Of a DNA stretch of 64,000 nt, positions 44,111 to 54,507 are shown in pieces. Both the position numbers and the translations under genes were made by a program. The DNA comes from Candidatus Enterococcus courvalinii (GTDB taxonomy: Bacteria; Bacillota; Bacilli; Lactobacillales; Enterococcaceae): NCBI RefSeq assembly GCF_017315945.1, contig NZ_JAFLWI010000002.1:248001-312000 (forward strand), read 5' to 3'. Within the stretch, counting starts at the first letter, position 1. Each line of letters starts with the position of its first letter. The notes beneath the pieces are model-generated. The model ran no database searches. It saw only the letters and a program-made list of their open reading frames with translations, and had not been told where the DNA came from.

Positions 44111-45535
44111 ATGAAAAACGCGCGATTATTAAAACTGTGTGTGTTCGTTCTTGTACTTTTCGGCTTTTCACAACAAGCATTAGCAGAAAATACGCAGGCA
44201 AACGTTCAGATTACTTTACACAAATTACTATTTCCTGAAGGTCAGTTACCTACAGAACAAGAAAATTCTGGTGAAGAAGGTACCTTACTACAAAATTATC
44301 GTGGGCTCAATGATGTGGATTATCAAGTATTTGACGTAACGGATTCCTTTTATCAGTTACGCAGTGGGGGAGATTCTGTTCAATCAGCTCAAACTAAATT
44401 GGCTCAAACTGGCGCTTCAGCTGGGGATCTGGTTGCTGAAGGAACAACAAGTCATGTAAACGGTGAAGATGGGATTTTATCTTTCACTTTGTCAAGTAAA
44501 GATGAAAAACAACGTGATAAAGCTTATTTATTTATTGAAGTTAACGCACCAGAAGTTGTCAAAGAAAAAGCAAGTAATCTGGTCGTGATTTTACCAGTAC
44601 AAGATGCAAACGGCGCTGATTTGTCGACAATTCATCTTTACCCTAAAAATGAAGAAAATGCGTACGACCTACCACCACTAGAAAAAACTGTGTTGGAGGG
44701 AGAATCTGGATTTACTGTGGGTGACGCTGTTCACTATCAATTAAAGACAACCGTTCCAACAAACATCTTAGATTATCAACAGTTTCGTATTTCAGATACT
44801 GCTGATCCAGTGCTGACACTTTTACCACATACACTGAAGGTATCCGTGGATGGCCAAGAGTTAACCAATGGCTATACGACAAAGACGCACGCACATGGAT
44901 TTACGTTAGATTTTTCAATTCAAGAACTCCAGAAATTTGCGAAGAAACAACTAGTAATTTCTTACCAGATGACACTAGGAAAAGATGCGAAACCTGATAC
45001 AGCTATTCTGAATGAAGGTCGTTTAGACAGCGACAAACATTCCATCACAAAGAAAACAGCTGTACGAACAGGTGGCAAACGATTTGTTAAAGTCTCTAGT
45101 GAAAATCAATCAGAAAAACTGTCTGGGGCAGTCTTTCTCGTAAAAGACCAAGCAGGTAACTACTTACATGAATCAGCTAGTGGCTACATTTGGAACAAAG
45201 AGAAGCAAACAGCACAGCAATTTTCATCTGACCGTTCTGGAAATTTTTCAGTTAAAGGTCTAAGAGATGGACATTATTTCTTAGAAGAGATCAAAGCTCC
45301 TGATAATTACGTTTTAAGTCAGGAAACAATTCCATTTACGATTACAGAACATTCTTATTTATCTAATGGGCAAGAGACGACGCCTTTAAAAATCGTCAAT
45401 AAAAAGATAAAACATTCAGGACTATTACCAAAAACAAATGACCAACAAACCGTTTGGTGGGGACTACTTGGAATAGTATTAATTGGCGTAGTCATTGGTT
45501 GGATCTTTTATCAAAAACGAGGAGCAAAAAAATGA
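44111..45535 (+). CDS. ebpB: minor/basal pilin, LPXTG-like anchored (EbpB-like)
   Basis: 474 residues. A signal peptide ends near QALAEN. A YPKN motif (K179) for sortase C linkage lies in IHLYPKNEE. A CnaB-type domain with E-box YFLEEIKAPDNYVL precedes a sorting signal LPKTN, a membrane helix and a KKRGAKK-like tail. LPKTN departs from LPXTG by Asn in place of Gly. It is 3 bases after the tip-adhesin gene and overlaps the major pilin start (ATGA). Probably the base or minor subunit of the pilus. Confidence 0.9.
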   Translation: MKNARLLKLCVFVLVLFGFSQQALAENTQANVQITLHKLLFPEGQLPTEQENSGEEGTLLQNYRGLNDVDYQVFDVTDSFYQLRSGGDSVQSAQTKLAQTGASAGDLVAEGTTSHVNGEDGILSFTLSSKDEKQRDKAYLFIEVNAPEVVKEKASNLVVILPVQDANGADLSTIHLYPKNEENAYDLPPLEKTVLEGESGFTVGDAVHYQLKTTVPTNILDYQQFRISDTADPVLTLLPHTLKVSVDGQELTNGYTTKTHAHGFTLDFSIQELQKFAKKQLVISYQMTLGKDAKPDTAILNEGRLDSDKHSITKKTAVRTGGKRFVKVSSENQSEKLSGAVFLVKDQAGNYLHESASGYIWNKEKQTAQQFSSDRSGNFSVKGLRDGHYFLEEIKAPDNYVLSQETIPFTITEHSYLSNGQETTPLKIVNKKIKHSGLLPKTNDQQTVWWGLLGIVLIGVVIGWIFYQKRGAKK

Positions 45536-47415
45536 AACAGTTTAAAAAAGTTTGGTATTTATTAAGCACATTGTTACTGACCTTGCCACTTTTTACAGGT
45601 CTATTAAGTACAGTTCCAGCTTTTGCAGCAGAAAATGATGGCACAGCAAAAGTTATCTTACACAAAAAGAAAATGACTGATTTTCCTGACCCATTAATTC
45701 AAAATAGTGGGAAAGAAATGAGTGAATTCGACCAGTATCAAGGGCTAGCTGGTGTCACATTTAGTGTTTACGACGTGACAGCAGAATTTTATGCACAACG
45801 TGAAGCAGGTGCAACAGTTGATGCTGCTAAGCAAGCTGTTCAAGGATTAACAACAGGCACACCATTTGCACAAGGTACAACCGATGCGAACGGAAACGTC
45901 AGCTTAGATTTACCAAAAAAACAACAAGGTAAAGACGCAGTTTACACCATCAAAGAAGAAGCAAAAGATGGCGTGACTGCTGCAGCAAATATGGTCGTTG
46001 CTTTTCCTGTTTATGAACTAATCAAACAAGCAGATGGTTCTTACAAATACGGAACAGAAGAATTAACAACTATTCATCTTTATCCAAAAAATATTGTAGC
46101 CAACGATGGTGCACTACACGTCAAAAAAGTTGGTACTGCTGAAAATGAATCTTTAAATGGCGCAGAATTTGTTATCTCAAAAACAGAAGGAACTCCAAGC
46201 GTCGTAAAATATATCCAAGGTGTGAAAGATGGGCTTTATACTTGGACAACTGATAAAAACCAAGCGAAGCACTTCATCACTGGAAAAGACTATGCAATTG
46301 GTGAAAATGATTTTACAGAAACAGATGCTGCAACTGGTGAATTGACAATCAAAAATCTTGAAGTCGGTTCTTATGTACTAGAGGAAGTTAAAGCACCTGA
46401 TAATGCAGAATTAATTGAAAGCCAAACAAAAACAGATTTTACAATTGAAGCTGATAACCAAACAGCTGTAGAAAAAACAATTAAAAATGACACATCAAAA
46501 GTAGAAAAAACAACCCCTAATTTAGATGGACAAGACGTTGCAATTGGCGAAAAAATCCAATATGAGATTTCTGTTAATATTCCTTTAGGTATTGCAGATA
46601 AAGAAGGCGATGCAAATAAATATGTTAAATTCAATCTGATTGATACCCATGACGAAGCCTTGACTTTTGACAACATTGCTTCAGGTGACAATGCCTATGC
46701 ACTTTATGATGGCGACACATTAATTCCACCAGCAAATTATCAAGTGACAGAACAAGAAAATGGCTTCACTGTAGCAGTTGATCCTGCATTTATCCCTTCA
46801 TTGACGCCAGGCGGTACTTTGAAATTTGTTTACTACATGCATTTAAATGAAAAAGCAGATCCAACTAAAGGATTTAAAAACGAAGCTAACGTAGATAACG
46901 GACACACAGATGATAAAACACCTCCAACCGTTGAAGTTGTTACTGGTGGGAAAAGATTTATCAAAGTGGATGGCGACGTTTCATCAGCGCAAGCTTTAGC
47001 AGGTGCTTCATTTGTCGTACGTGACCAAGATAGTGACACAGCTAATTACTTGAAAATCGATGAAGCAACAAAAGCAGTTACTTGGGTGAAAAACAAAGAA
47101 GATGCCACTACTTTCACAACATCGGCAGATGGGCTAGTAGACGTAACAGGGTTAGACTACGGAACGTATTACTTGGAAGAAACAGTTGCTCCTAACGACT
47201 ACGTTTTATTAACAAATCGAATTGAATTTGAAGTTGATGAACACTCATACGGAACAACTGAAAACTTAGTTGCTCCAGAAAAAGTTCCAAACAAACACAA
47301 AGGAACTTTACCTTCAACTGGTGGTAGAGGAATCTACTTGTACATTGGTACAGGCGCTTTATTACTGGTTGTTGTAGGGCTATACTTTGCTAAACGTCGC
47401 AAAGAAAATGTATAG
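45532..47415 (+). CDS. ebpC: major pilin backbone subunit, LPXTG-anchored (EbpC-like)
   Basis: 627 residues from the ATG at 45532, after an AGGAGC ribosome site. The signal peptide ends near VPAFAAEN. The pilin motif YPKN with linkage Lys K186 lies in IHLYPKNIV. CnaB-type domains have E-boxes YVLEEVKAPDN and YYLEETVAPNDYVL, and the sorting signal is LPSTGG. Sortase C joins the Thr of one subunit to K186 of the next to build the shaft. It shares YDVTAEFY, IHLYPKN and DEHSYGT stretches with the preceding minor pilin, showing common origin. Confidence 0.93.
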   Translation: MKQFKKVWYLLSTLLLTLPLFTGLLSTVPAFAAENDGTAKVILHKKKMTDFPDPLIQNSGKEMSEFDQYQGLAGVTFSVYDVTAEFYAQREAGATVDAAKQAVQGLTTGTPFAQGTTDANGNVSLDLPKKQQGKDAVYTIKEEAKDGVTAAANMVVAFPVYELIKQADGSYKYGTEELTTIHLYPKNIVANDGALHVKKVGTAENESLNGAEFVISKTEGTPSVVKYIQGVKDGLYTWTTDKNQAKHFITGKDYAIGENDFTETDAATGELTIKNLEVGSYVLEEVKAPDNAELIESQTKTDFTIEADNQTAVEKTIKNDTSKVEKTTPNLDGQDVAIGEKIQYEISVNIPLGIADKEGDANKYVKFNLIDTHDEALTFDNIASGDNAYALYDGDTLIPPANYQVTEQENGFTVAVDPAFIPSLTPGGTLKFVYYMHLNEKADPTKGFKNEANVDNGHTDDKTPPTVEVVTGGKRFIKVDGDVSSAQALAGASFVVRDQDSDTANYLKIDEATKAVTWVKNKEDATTFTTSADGLVDVTGLDYGTYYLEETVAPNDYVLLTNRIEFEVDEHSYGTTENLVAPEKVPNKHKGTLPSTGGRGIYLYIGTGALLLVVVGLYFAKRRKENV

Positions 47416-47490
47416 AAGCTAAGCTTGTGTTAAAAAGTGAAGCAAGACTTTCGGTTTGAAAAACAATCGAAGGATTCTATCTACCAAAAC

Positions 47491-47534
47491 AATAAAAGAG
47501 CCTGAGACATTGTGTTGTCCTAGGCTCTTTTATT
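47491..47534 (+). terminator. hairpin between the major pilin and sortase genes
   Basis: AATAAAAGAGCCT pairs with AGGCTCTTTTATT. It could end or attenuate the pilin transcript before sortase. Confidence 0.75.
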
Positions 47535-47561
47535 TATTGATCTTCATCCAAGGAGGAATCC

Positions 47562-48407
47562 ATGAAACGTAAAAACAGACGACGAGTGATCGACAGCATA
47601 ATGATTCTTTTATTGTTCATTGGCATAGGTGCTTTAGCTTATCCTTTTGTCAGTGATGCTTTGAATAACTACCTCGATCAACAGATCATTTCTCATTATC
47701 AAACAAAAGCCAATCAAGAAAATGCGGATGCAATGGCAAAGTTACAAGAAAAAATGGAAACGAAAAATCAGCAACTGGCTAAGGAAGGTGGAAATCCGGG
47801 ACTAGATCCTTTTTCTGAACAAAAAAAACCAGATAAAAAACCAGATAAAACTTATTTTGAAAGTCATACGATTGGTGTCCTGACGATTCCAAAAATCAAT
47901 GTTCGGCTACCTATTTTTGATAAAACGAATGCATTGTTATTAGAAAAGGGGAGTTCCTTACTAGAAGGTACTTCTTATCCTACTGGTGGCGCTAGCACTC
48001 ATGCAGTAATTTCTGGCCACCGAGGGTTACCACAAGCAAAGCTTTTCACTGATTTACCTGAGTTAACTGAAGGTGATGAATTTTATTTGGAAGTGAACGG
48101 CAAAACGCTCGCCTATCAAGTAGATCAAATCAAAACGGTTGAACCTACGGATACGCAATATCTGCATATCGAAGAAGGAAAAGATCTAGTAACTTTATTG
48201 ACTTGCACACCTTACATGATCAATAGTCATCGCTTATTAGTGAGAGGACACCGTATACCCTATACACCAGAAAAAGTTTCGAAAGGAATCAAAAAAGTCA
48301 CTCAGCGCCACCAACTTTTACTATGGGGTATTCTTCTAAGTACATTGCTCCTGATTAGTTTATTGTTGCTCTTCTTTTACAGACGACACCAACGAAAAAG
48401 CATGTAA
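47562..48407 (+). CDS. srtC: class C sortase, pilus polymerase
   Basis: 281 residues. An N-terminal membrane helix (about 12-32) and a C-terminal helix (about 252-272) frame the catalytic domain. The active site is H153 (ISGHRGL), C215 (TLLTCTPY) and R224 (HRLLVRG). The lid motif D82-P83-F84 of class C pilin sortases is present. It would polymerise the three pilins encoded upstream. AAGGAGG precedes the ATG. A hairpin 30 bases upstream may set its level apart from the pilins, as sortase has its own transcript in the E. faecalis bps arrangement. Confidence 0.94.
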   Translation: MKRKNRRRVIDSIMILLLFIGIGALAYPFVSDALNNYLDQQIISHYQTKANQENADAMAKLQEKMETKNQQLAKEGGNPGLDPFSEQKKPDKKPDKTYFESHTIGVLTIPKINVRLPIFDKTNALLLEKGSSLLEGTSYPTGGASTHAVISGHRGLPQAKLFTDLPELTEGDEFYLEVNGKTLAYQVDQIKTVEPTDTQYLHIEEGKDLVTLLTCTPYMINSHRLLVRGHRIPYTPEKVSKGIKKVTQRHQLLLWGILLSTLLLISLLLLFFYRRHQRKSM

Positions 48408-48421
48408 GTAAATGACGATAA

Positions 48422-48501
48422 AACTGGCTCACGCTAAATAAAATCATTTGCCACTAATTTTTCTGGTAGAGGATTTCACTAAGCGTGAGTTTAGTTGTTT
48501 T
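48422..48501 (+). terminator. long inverted repeat after the sortase gene
   Basis: AACT..CTCACGCT (48422-48435) pairs with AGCGTGAG..AGTT (48482-48496), then a T run. The 46-base loop is large for a terminator, so confidence is moderate. Confidence 0.55.
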
Positions 48502-48601
48502 TCAGCTATTAGTTGACGATAATTCATTGATTCATTAGAATGTAACATGAACTGATTCCCAAGATGAAAGCAAGTGAACTTGCAAGATTAGGAGGAAATC
48601 C

Positions 48602-48838
48602 ATGATTGTCAACCAAGAACATGCAAAAAAAGCCAATACAACACCTGAAACTACACATAGAAATAAGGAACTCTTTTTAGATAGTGCTGACCAATCCACA
48701 TTTTTCAATCGTCACTTTACCAATTTCAATAATGTAAGTATTTCAGCAACTGAAAACAATTGTCACTTAGACACAACAGTCTTTAAAAAATATAAAAAAA
48801 CTTTTTTTGAGGATTGGATTGTACCTGAACAAGTATAA
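48602..48838 (+). CDS. small hypothetical protein, 78 aa
   Basis: The ATG at 48602 follows a strong TTAGGAGG ribosome site. The protein (MIVNQEHAKKANTTPETTHR to FFEDWIVPEQV) is polar with many Asn, Thr and Phe. It has no signal peptide or membrane segment, and I recognise no family. It lies alone between pilus locus 1 and a small membrane-protein gene. The ribosome site supports translation; the role is unknown. Confidence 0.5.
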   Translation: MIVNQEHAKKANTTPETTHRNKELFLDSADQSTFFNRHFTNFNNVSISATENNCHLDTTVFKKYKKTFFEDWIVPEQV

Positions 48839-48902
48839 AAAGCGTCTAACGAAGAATTTATTTCAGTTTTTTAAAAAATAAAAGAACGGAATGGAGAATT
48901 TC

Positions 48903-49136
48903 ATGAAAGAATTTTATTATTGGCTAGACGAGTGGGGACGTAATGATAAAATGCGTTATATTTTTCTTATTGCATTTCTTTCCGAATACTCAGTCAATAA
49001 AGTAGATTCCTTTTTTCACATCCCTGAATTTTTCCACTTCTTATTTATTTGCGGAGCCTTTTTATTAGGTGCGAGCATTCGCGCAACTTTTTATTACAAA
49101 AAACACCCGCGTAAAAATTCTCAGCGAAAAAATTGA
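48903..49136 (+). CDS. small membrane protein, 77 aa
   Basis: The ATG at 48903 has GGAG 6 bases upstream; an in-frame ATG at 48891 lacks one. Two hydrophobic stretches (YIFLIAFLSEYSV and FFHFLFICGAFLLGASI) separate a charged N-terminus (MKEFYYWLDEWGRNDKMR) from a basic tail (YYKKHPRKNSQRKN). No family is recognised. A clear terminator follows at 49156-49190, which supports a real transcript. Confidence 0.6.
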   Translation: MKEFYYWLDEWGRNDKMRYIFLIAFLSEYSVNKVDSFFHIPEFFHFLFICGAFLLGASIRATFYYKKHPRKNSQRKN

Positions 49137-49155
49137 CTATTCACCTTGTATTAGA

Positions 49156-49190
49156 CAACTGAAACCAATGATTGGTTTCAGTTTTTTTAT
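49156..49190 (+). terminator. terminator after the small membrane-protein gene
   Basis: ACTGAAACCA pairs with TGGTTTCAGT around a short loop, followed by seven T residues. Confidence 0.9.
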
Positions 49191-49492
49191 TCTTCACTGT
49201 AATAAATCGGTGTTCGGCTATTTTGTTCATGATCCAAATAAAGTAACATCTCTTTGATTAACCGCTCCTTCATCCAGAGCAGTTTTAAACCGACAAAACG
49301 GCTGATCTTCGATACCTACAACTAATTGAACCTCTGAAATTTTGATTCCATACTTACCAATAAAATCAATGGTCAAAAGGACGGATGACCATATAACAAG
49401 TCTCGTCGGAATGGATGCACTTCGATTGCTAAAAGTTGTTTTAGACATTATATCTCTCGGCATAACCACTGGATGCGACTATATAATTAATT
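49191..49492. other. intergenic stretch without a supported gene
   Basis: A reverse-strand frame of 80 codons (49227-49469) is open but lacks a ribosome site. Its product (IPTRLVIWSSVLLTID, VQLVVGIEDQPF) vaguely recalls a DUF960-like remnant. I do not call it a gene. Confidence 0.35.
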
Positions 49493-49539
49493 CAAAAGCC
49501 CCAAGTTGTATTGAACTTTTACAACTCGGGGACTTTTAA
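49493..49539 (-). terminator. terminator of the DUF2200 gene
   Basis: AAAAGCCCCAAGTTGTA pairs with TACAACTCGGGGACTTTT. On the reverse strand it directly follows the DUF2200 stop. Confidence 0.8.
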
Positions 49540-49548
49540 CTTCTGTCT

Positions 49549-49911
49549 TTATTTTTTGGGCTCACTTCTCAAGATCTTTTCCATTTTTTTACCTTTGGCT
49601 AGCTCATCGACCAACTTATCAAGATAGCGAATTTCTTTCATTAAAGAATCTTCCATTTCTTCCACACGAATGCCACAAATTACGCCAGTGACCAGCGATC
49701 GTTTGGGATTCAACAAGGGTGCTTCTTCGAAAAAAGTTTCAAAGGTTGCTTCCTTAGCTAATTGATTCTCTAATTCATCCTGAGTGTAACCCGTTAACCA
49801 TAAGATAATTTGATCGACTTCTGCTTTTGTTCGCTGTTTCTTCGTCGCTTTTGTGACATAGTGGGGATAGACACTAGCAAAACTAGTTGTGTAAATTCGA
49901 TGTTTAGGCAT
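49549..49911 (-). CDS. DUF2200 family protein
   Basis: 120 residues, cytoplasmic and soluble, with no membrane segment. [19 protein letters not shown] and the [38 protein letters not shown] region are characteristic of DUF2200 proteins, which are common in Firmicutes. AGGAGG precedes the ATG at 49911 and a terminator follows, so it is monocistronic. Its function is unknown. Confidence 0.85.
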   Translation of the reverse strand: MPKHRIYTTSFASVYPHYVTKATKKQRTKAEVDQIILWLTGYTQDELENQLAKEATFETFFEEAPLLNPKRSLVTGVICGIRVEEMEDSLMKEIRYLDKLVDELAKGKKMEKILRSEPKK

Positions 49912-50012
49912 CTTTTTCCTCCTAATTTAGACTATTAAGACTAGTTAAACATATTTAAATGAAGTATTTTCCAATGGTCGATTTAAAAATTGTCTGTTGA
50001 GAAGAAAAAGAA

Positions 50013-50672
50013 TTATGCAAAATATTCTGGATATCTTTCTACAACTGATTCTTGCTCATTCAACATCATATGCAAATGTAGAATCGTCAAAAAACGAACT
50101 TCTTCAGGATTTTTAGCCACTAGTGCATCAAATAATTGCTGATGCTGGTTCGTGATAGTTTCCCAAGGCAACCCAGAAATCGTTACTCGCAACCAACGAA
50201 ATCGTTCTAAATGTGTATTATGATTGTCTAACCAATTCCAAACTTCTTTGCGCTCGGCAATGTCAAAACAAGTCTCATGGAACAAATTATCCGCGTAGAA
50301 AAATCCACGTGCATCTTGTTCTTCAATTGTTTTTTGTTGTAAATTTAATATTTCTTGTAATCGTTGTTGTGTTTCAGGAGTTAGTTTTGTACAACACTCA
50401 ACCATGATTTGTTGTTCGAGTTGCTCACGGACAAAGCGTGCATTTTGTGCAGAAGCCAAATCAATTTTTGAAATATAGGTACCACTTTGAGGAATCGTAT
50501 AAACAAGTTCTTGTTGACGCAGCTGTATCAAAGATTCACGAATAGGGGTACGGCCAATATCAAGTAAGTCTTCTAAACTTTTTTCAGAAATTTTGCGTCC
50601 CGGTTCTAAATCTGAAAAAATAATTCGTTTTCTAATTTCCTGGTATGCTTGATTTTGTAAGCTATCCATCAT
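50013..50672 (-). CDS. GntR-family regulator, FadR/FCD subfamily
   Basis: 219 residues from the ATG at 50672, which is 7 bases after GGAGG; an ATG two codons earlier sits too close to that site. The winged helix at about residues 10-70 contains KISEKSLEDLLDIGRTPIRESLIQL. An all-helical FCD ligand domain follows (RFVREQLEQQIMVECC, NLFHETCFDIAER, LHLHMML with metal-binding-type His residues). It is divergent from the agmatine deiminase operon and the 269-base gap holds a perfect inverted repeat, so it is the likely regulator. E. faecalis instead uses a LuxR-type AguR. Confidence 0.87.
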   Translation of the reverse strand: MMDSLQNQAYQEIRKRIIFSDLEPGRKISEKSLEDLLDIGRTPIRESLIQLRQQELVYTIPQSGTYISKIDLASAQNARFVREQLEQQIMVECCTKLTPETQQRLQEILNLQQKTIEEQDARGFFYADNLFHETCFDIAERKEVWNWLDNHNTHLERFRWLRVTISGLPWETITNQHQQLFDALVAKNPEEVRFLTILHLHMMLNEQESVVERYPEYFA

Positions 50673-50783
50673 GTTCATTCCTCCAACTCACCATCAATAT
50701 CTGTTTTATTATAGCAGAAAACCATTTAAAAGTATGTTATGCAACCAGTGGACATTTGGCTTATTTTATAAAAAACGACATGT

Positions 50784-50878
50784 AACATGTTACGCAAAAT
50801 GTAACATGTTCTTTTTGTTTTCTATTCTTTTCTTAAACTAGAAAAGCCCTTACAACTCATAAGAAAAACTAGTATGCT
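50784..50878 (+). promoter_or_regulatory. operator and promoter of the agmatine operon
   Basis: AACATGTTAC (50784-50793) and GTAACATGTT (50801-50810) are perfect 10-bp inverted arms around 7 bases, suited to a dimeric GntR protein. Downstream, -35 TTACAA (50850-50855) and -10 TATGCT (50873-50878) have 17-base spacing and lead into ptcA. Confidence 0.65.
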
Positions 50879-50941
50879 CAACATGTCAAAAGAATTACTC
50901 GAGTATAAACGACAAAATAAATAACTGAAGGAGAATGCAAG

Positions 50942-51976
50942 ATGCAAAAACGTGACTTTATCGATACAAATGATTATTCAAGAGAAGAAGTAGATTACTT
51001 GATTGAATTGGGATTAAAATTAAAAGAATCAATTGCGAATGGGTACTATCCTCCATTATTGAAAAACAAAACGTTAGGAATGATTTTTGAGCAATCTTCT
51101 ACACGCACACGTGTATCTTTTGAAACAGCTATGACACAACTAGGTGGGCACGCACAATACCTTGCACCTGGACAAATTCAATTAGGCGGGCACGAAAGTC
51201 TAGGAGACACTTCTCGCGTTTTATCTCGTTTGGTAGATATTTTGATGGCCCGGGTAGAACGTCATAACTCAGTAGTTGAATTAGCCAAGACAGCAACAAT
51301 TCCTGTAATCAATGGCATGAGTGATTACAATCATCCCACTCAAGAGCTAGGTGACATCATCACCATGACCGAACATCTGCCAGCTGGCAAAAAATTGAGT
51401 GACTGTAAAGTTGTTTTTGTCGGAGATGCGACACAGGTTTGTGTTTCTCTAATGTTTATTGCAACAAAAATGGGGATGAACTTTGTTCAATTCGGTCCAG
51501 AAGGATTCCAAATCAAACCAGAAACATTGGCCATTGGTGAAGCAAATGCAAAAATATCTGGCGGAAGCGTATTAATTACTGAGGATGCTGATCTTGCAAT
51601 GAAAGATGCAGACTTTGTTTATACCGATGTTTGGTATGGCTTGTACGAAGCGGAACTATCCGAAGAAGAACGAATGAACGTGTTCTATCCAAAATATCAA
51701 GTCAATGCAGACTTAATGAAAAAAGCTGCGCCACACGCTAAATTTATGCATTGTCTACCAGCTACTCGTGGTGAAGAAGTAACTGACGAAGTATTGGATG
51801 CACCTTGCTCAGTTGTACTAGACGAAGCTGAAAACAGATTAACAGCGATGCGGGCTTTATTAGTTTACTTCTTAAATCCGTACTTAAACTATGCGAGTGA
51901 AGCAGTGGCAACAACATACGATAGTGAATTTGAGCGTCTATTGCGTCAAACAAAACAATACGAACGCAAAAATTAA
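50942..51976 (+). CDS. ptcA: putrescine carbamoyltransferase
   Basis: 344 residues (also called aguB). It converts N-carbamoylputrescine and phosphate to putrescine and carbamoyl phosphate. The carbamoyl-phosphate loop [10 protein letters not shown], the HPTQELGD motif and [10 protein letters not shown] are present, as are a long C-terminal helix ([17 protein letters not shown]) typical of PTCs. GAAGGAGAATG precedes the ATG. It opens the agmatine operon ptcA-aguD-aguA, which yields ATP only if a carbamate kinase is supplied from elsewhere, as none is encoded here. Confidence 0.95.
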   Translation: MQKRDFIDTNDYSREEVDYLIELGLKLKESIANGYYPPLLKNKTLGMIFEQSSTRTRVSFETAMTQLGGHAQYLAPGQIQLGGHESLGDTSRVLSRLVDILMARVERHNSVVELAKTATIPVINGMSDYNHPTQELGDIITMTEHLPAGKKLSDCKVVFVGDATQVCVSLMFIATKMGMNFVQFGPEGFQIKPETLAIGEANAKISGGSVLITEDADLAMKDADFVYTDVWYGLYEAELSEEERMNVFYPKYQVNADLMKKAAPHAKFMHCLPATRGEEVTDEVLDAPCSVVLDEAENRLTAMRALLVYFLNPYLNYASEAVATTYDSEFERLLRQTKQYERKN

Positions 51977-51997
51977 AGTTAGAAAGGAGCAAGGATA

Positions 51998-53380
51998 ATG
52001 GAAAAAAAGAAGTTCCGATTATTTGACGCTGTACTCATGGCAGTTGTGGTTATCTTGGTAGTAGAATCTGCTGCCCCCGCCGCAGCAATTGGCTCCTCAC
52101 AATTTTTTTGGTGGGGGCTACTACTAGTTTTATTCTTTTTACCTTATGGATTAATTTCTGCAGAATTAGGTACCACTTATGAAGGTGATGGTGGTATTTA
52201 CGATTGGGTAAAAAAAGCTTTTGGTCGACGGTGGGGCGGAAGAGTTGCATGGCTTTATTGGATCAATTTTCCTATTTGGATGGCAAGTCTAGCCGTTCTT
52301 TTTCAAGAAGTCTTCTCACAAATTTTTCAAATCCAGCTTAATTTGTTCATAGCTATTGGAATCCAGTTGCTCTTCATTTGGGTCGTTACTTTTATTAGTT
52401 GCTATCCAGTAAGTGATAGTAAATGGATATTGAATCTTGCTGCTTTTGCGAAAGTCGCCATTATGATTTGTCTAGGTGTTCTGGGAATTTATCATGCAGT
52501 AACGAAAGGTGTAGCAAACGATTTTTCAGGAGCAGCCTTACTTCCAAAAATGGATATCAAGAGCTTAAGTTTTCTTTCTGTCATTCTATTTAATTTTTTA
52601 GGATTTGAAGTAGTAACCACTATGGCAAGCGACATGGATAATCCGAAAAAGCAGATCCCACAATCAATCATTTACGGCGGAATCCTTATTGCATTCTTTT
52701 ATCTATTCGCAGCTTTTGGTATGGGAGCAGCGGTTCCGGCCGAAGAATTGTCTGCATCAGGCGGCTTAATCGACAGCTTCATCTTATTAGTCGGTGGCTT
52801 GAATCCATTTGTAGTGATTATTGGGTTATTATTTATGTATACTTTAGCTGCCAATTTGATTTCATGGTCTTTAGGAGTGAATTATGTTGCTCTATACGCA
52901 GCAAAGAACAAAGATATGCCAGCAATTTTTGCACGTGTAAATTCTAAAAATGAAATGCCTATTGGCGCTTCTTTACTTAACGGAATCATTGCAACCTTGC
53001 TTGTTATCGCAGCACCAATGATTCCCAACGAAAATATTTTTTGGGCATTCTTTTCATTAAATGTCGTTGCATTATTGTTATCATATATCATGATGTTCCC
53101 ATCATTTTTAAAATTACGCAAAATAGATCCCGATACACCAAGACCATTCAAAGTTCCTGGTCCAACATGGTTTCTTCGAATCATGACCTATGTTCCATTT
53201 ACTTTACTAGTCTTAACTTTAATTTTCTCAGTCGTACCACTTGATAATAGTCCCGAAGAAATTTCCGGGAAAATTCCGGTATTGATAGGTACAATTCTTG
53301 TAGCATTGATTGGTGAAATAATGATAAAACACGCAGGAAAAACGTTAGAAAAAGGAGTTCATTCTCATGAAAACAATTGA
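51998..53380 (+). CDS. aguD: agmatine/putrescine antiporter
   Basis: 460 residues of the APC amino acid/polyamine family with about twelve membrane segments. Typical stretches are [19 protein letters not shown] at the start, [19 protein letters not shown] and [21 protein letters not shown]. It exchanges external agmatine for internal putrescine. It lies 21 bases after ptcA with AAAGGAG, and overlaps the next gene, aguA, by 14 bases. Confidence 0.93.
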   Translation: MEKKKFRLFDAVLMAVVVILVVESAAPAAAIGSSQFFWWGLLLVLFFLPYGLISAELGTTYEGDGGIYDWVKKAFGRRWGGRVAWLYWINFPIWMASLAVLFQEVFSQIFQIQLNLFIAIGIQLLFIWVVTFISCYPVSDSKWILNLAAFAKVAIMICLGVLGIYHAVTKGVANDFSGAALLPKMDIKSLSFLSVILFNFLGFEVVTTMASDMDNPKKQIPQSIIYGGILIAFFYLFAAFGMGAAVPAEELSASGGLIDSFILLVGGLNPFVVIIGLLFMYTLAANLISWSLGVNYVALYAAKNKDMPAIFARVNSKNEMPIGASLLNGIIATLLVIAAPMIPNENIFWAFFSLNVVALLLSYIMMFPSFLKLRKIDPDTPRPFKVPGPTWFLRIMTYVPFTLLVLTLIFSVVPLDNSPEEISGKIPVLIGTILVALIGEIMIKHAGKTLEKGVHSHENN

Positions 53381-54464
53381 TAGTACCCCAAAACAAGATG
53401 GCTTTTGGATGCCTGGCGAATTTGAAAATCATGAGGGCGTTTATATTTTATGGCCCCAACGTTCAGATAATTGGCGCAATGGCGGAAAGCCAGCGCAACA
53501 AACATTTGTCGAAGTAGCCAAAGCAATTGCTGCCTTCGAACCCGTAACCGTTGGAGCAAATCCTGATCAATATAATAATGCACGCCATTTGCTACCGGAA
53601 GAAATCAGGGTAGTTGAACTTGCTAATGATGATGCTTGGGTGCGCGACTGTGGCCCAACATTCGTCAAAAACAGTAGTGGCGAAGTCCGCGGCGTTGATT
53701 GGTCATTCAACGCGTGGGGCGGATTAGAAGATGGGCTTTATTTCCCGTGGGATAAAGATGATCAAGTTGCTCAAAAAATTTGTGAAATTGAACGTAAAGA
53801 TCGTTATCGATTAGATAGTTTTATCTTAGAAGGTGGTTCAATCCACGTCGATGGAGAGGGTACCTTAATAACAACGGAAGAGTGTCTACTTTCAAACGGG
53901 CGTAATCCTCAATTATCTAAGGAACAGATTGAACATGTTTTAAAAGAGCAGTTAGCCGTTGAAAAAATTATTTGGCTGAAACGTGGAATCTATCTAGACG
54001 AAACGAATGGTCACGTGGACAATATTGCTAATTTTGTTAAGCCAGGTGAAGTGGTTCTTGCTTGGACAGATGACACAACTGATCCACAGTACGAAATTTC
54101 TCAAGAATGCTTGAATATTTTAGCCAATGAAACGGATGCAAAAGGACGGAAGCTAGACGTTCATAAGATGTATGTACCAAAACCGATTACGATTACTAAA
54201 GAAGAGAGCTTAGGTGTAGATGCTGTAGCAGGCACCTTGCCAAGAGAGGAGGGTGACCGTTTAGCTGCTAGTTATGTTAATTACTATACAGCTAATGGTG
54301 GAATCGTCTTTCCATTGTTTGGTGACCCGATGGATCATGAAGCAAAAAAACTTTTGGAAAAATTATATCCAGATCGTACAATCAGTGGAGTTCCCGCAAG
54401 AGAAATTCTTCTAGGTGGTGGTAATATTCACTGCATCACTCAACAAATACCTAGTAGCCACTGA
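53367..54464 (+). CDS. aguA: agmatine deiminase (complete active site)
   Basis: 365 residues. It hydrolyses agmatine to N-carbamoylputrescine and ammonia. The guanidine-modifying enzyme residues are intact: D94 in AWVRDCGP, E155 in LEGGSIH, H216 and D218 in DETNGHVDN and nucleophile C356 in GGGNIHC. These match the D96/E157/H218/D220/C357 set of E. faecalis agmatine deiminase. AAAGGAG lies before the ATG within aguD. A terminator-like hairpin follows at 54508-54550. Confidence 0.95.
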   Translation: MKTIDSTPKQDGFWMPGEFENHEGVYILWPQRSDNWRNGGKPAQQTFVEVAKAIAAFEPVTVGANPDQYNNARHLLPEEIRVVELANDDAWVRDCGPTFVKNSSGEVRGVDWSFNAWGGLEDGLYFPWDKDDQVAQKICEIERKDRYRLDSFILEGGSIHVDGEGTLITTEECLLSNGRNPQLSKEQIEHVLKEQLAVEKIIWLKRGIYLDETNGHVDNIANFVKPGEVVLAWTDDTTDPQYEISQECLNILANETDAKGRKLDVHKMYVPKPITITKEESLGVDAVAGTLPREEGDRLAASYVNYYTANGGIVFPLFGDPMDHEAKKLLEKLYPDRTISGVPAREILLGGGNIHCITQQIPSSH

Positions 54465-54507
54465 CTAAAAAACAGATAAATCAATTAAAATTTTTTCAAT
54501 CAATGAT

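Noticed and set aside
49227-49469. Open reverse-strand frame of 80 codons
   Set aside because: No ribosome site before either Met, no neighbouring transcript signal, and only vague resemblance to DUF960; treated as intergenic.
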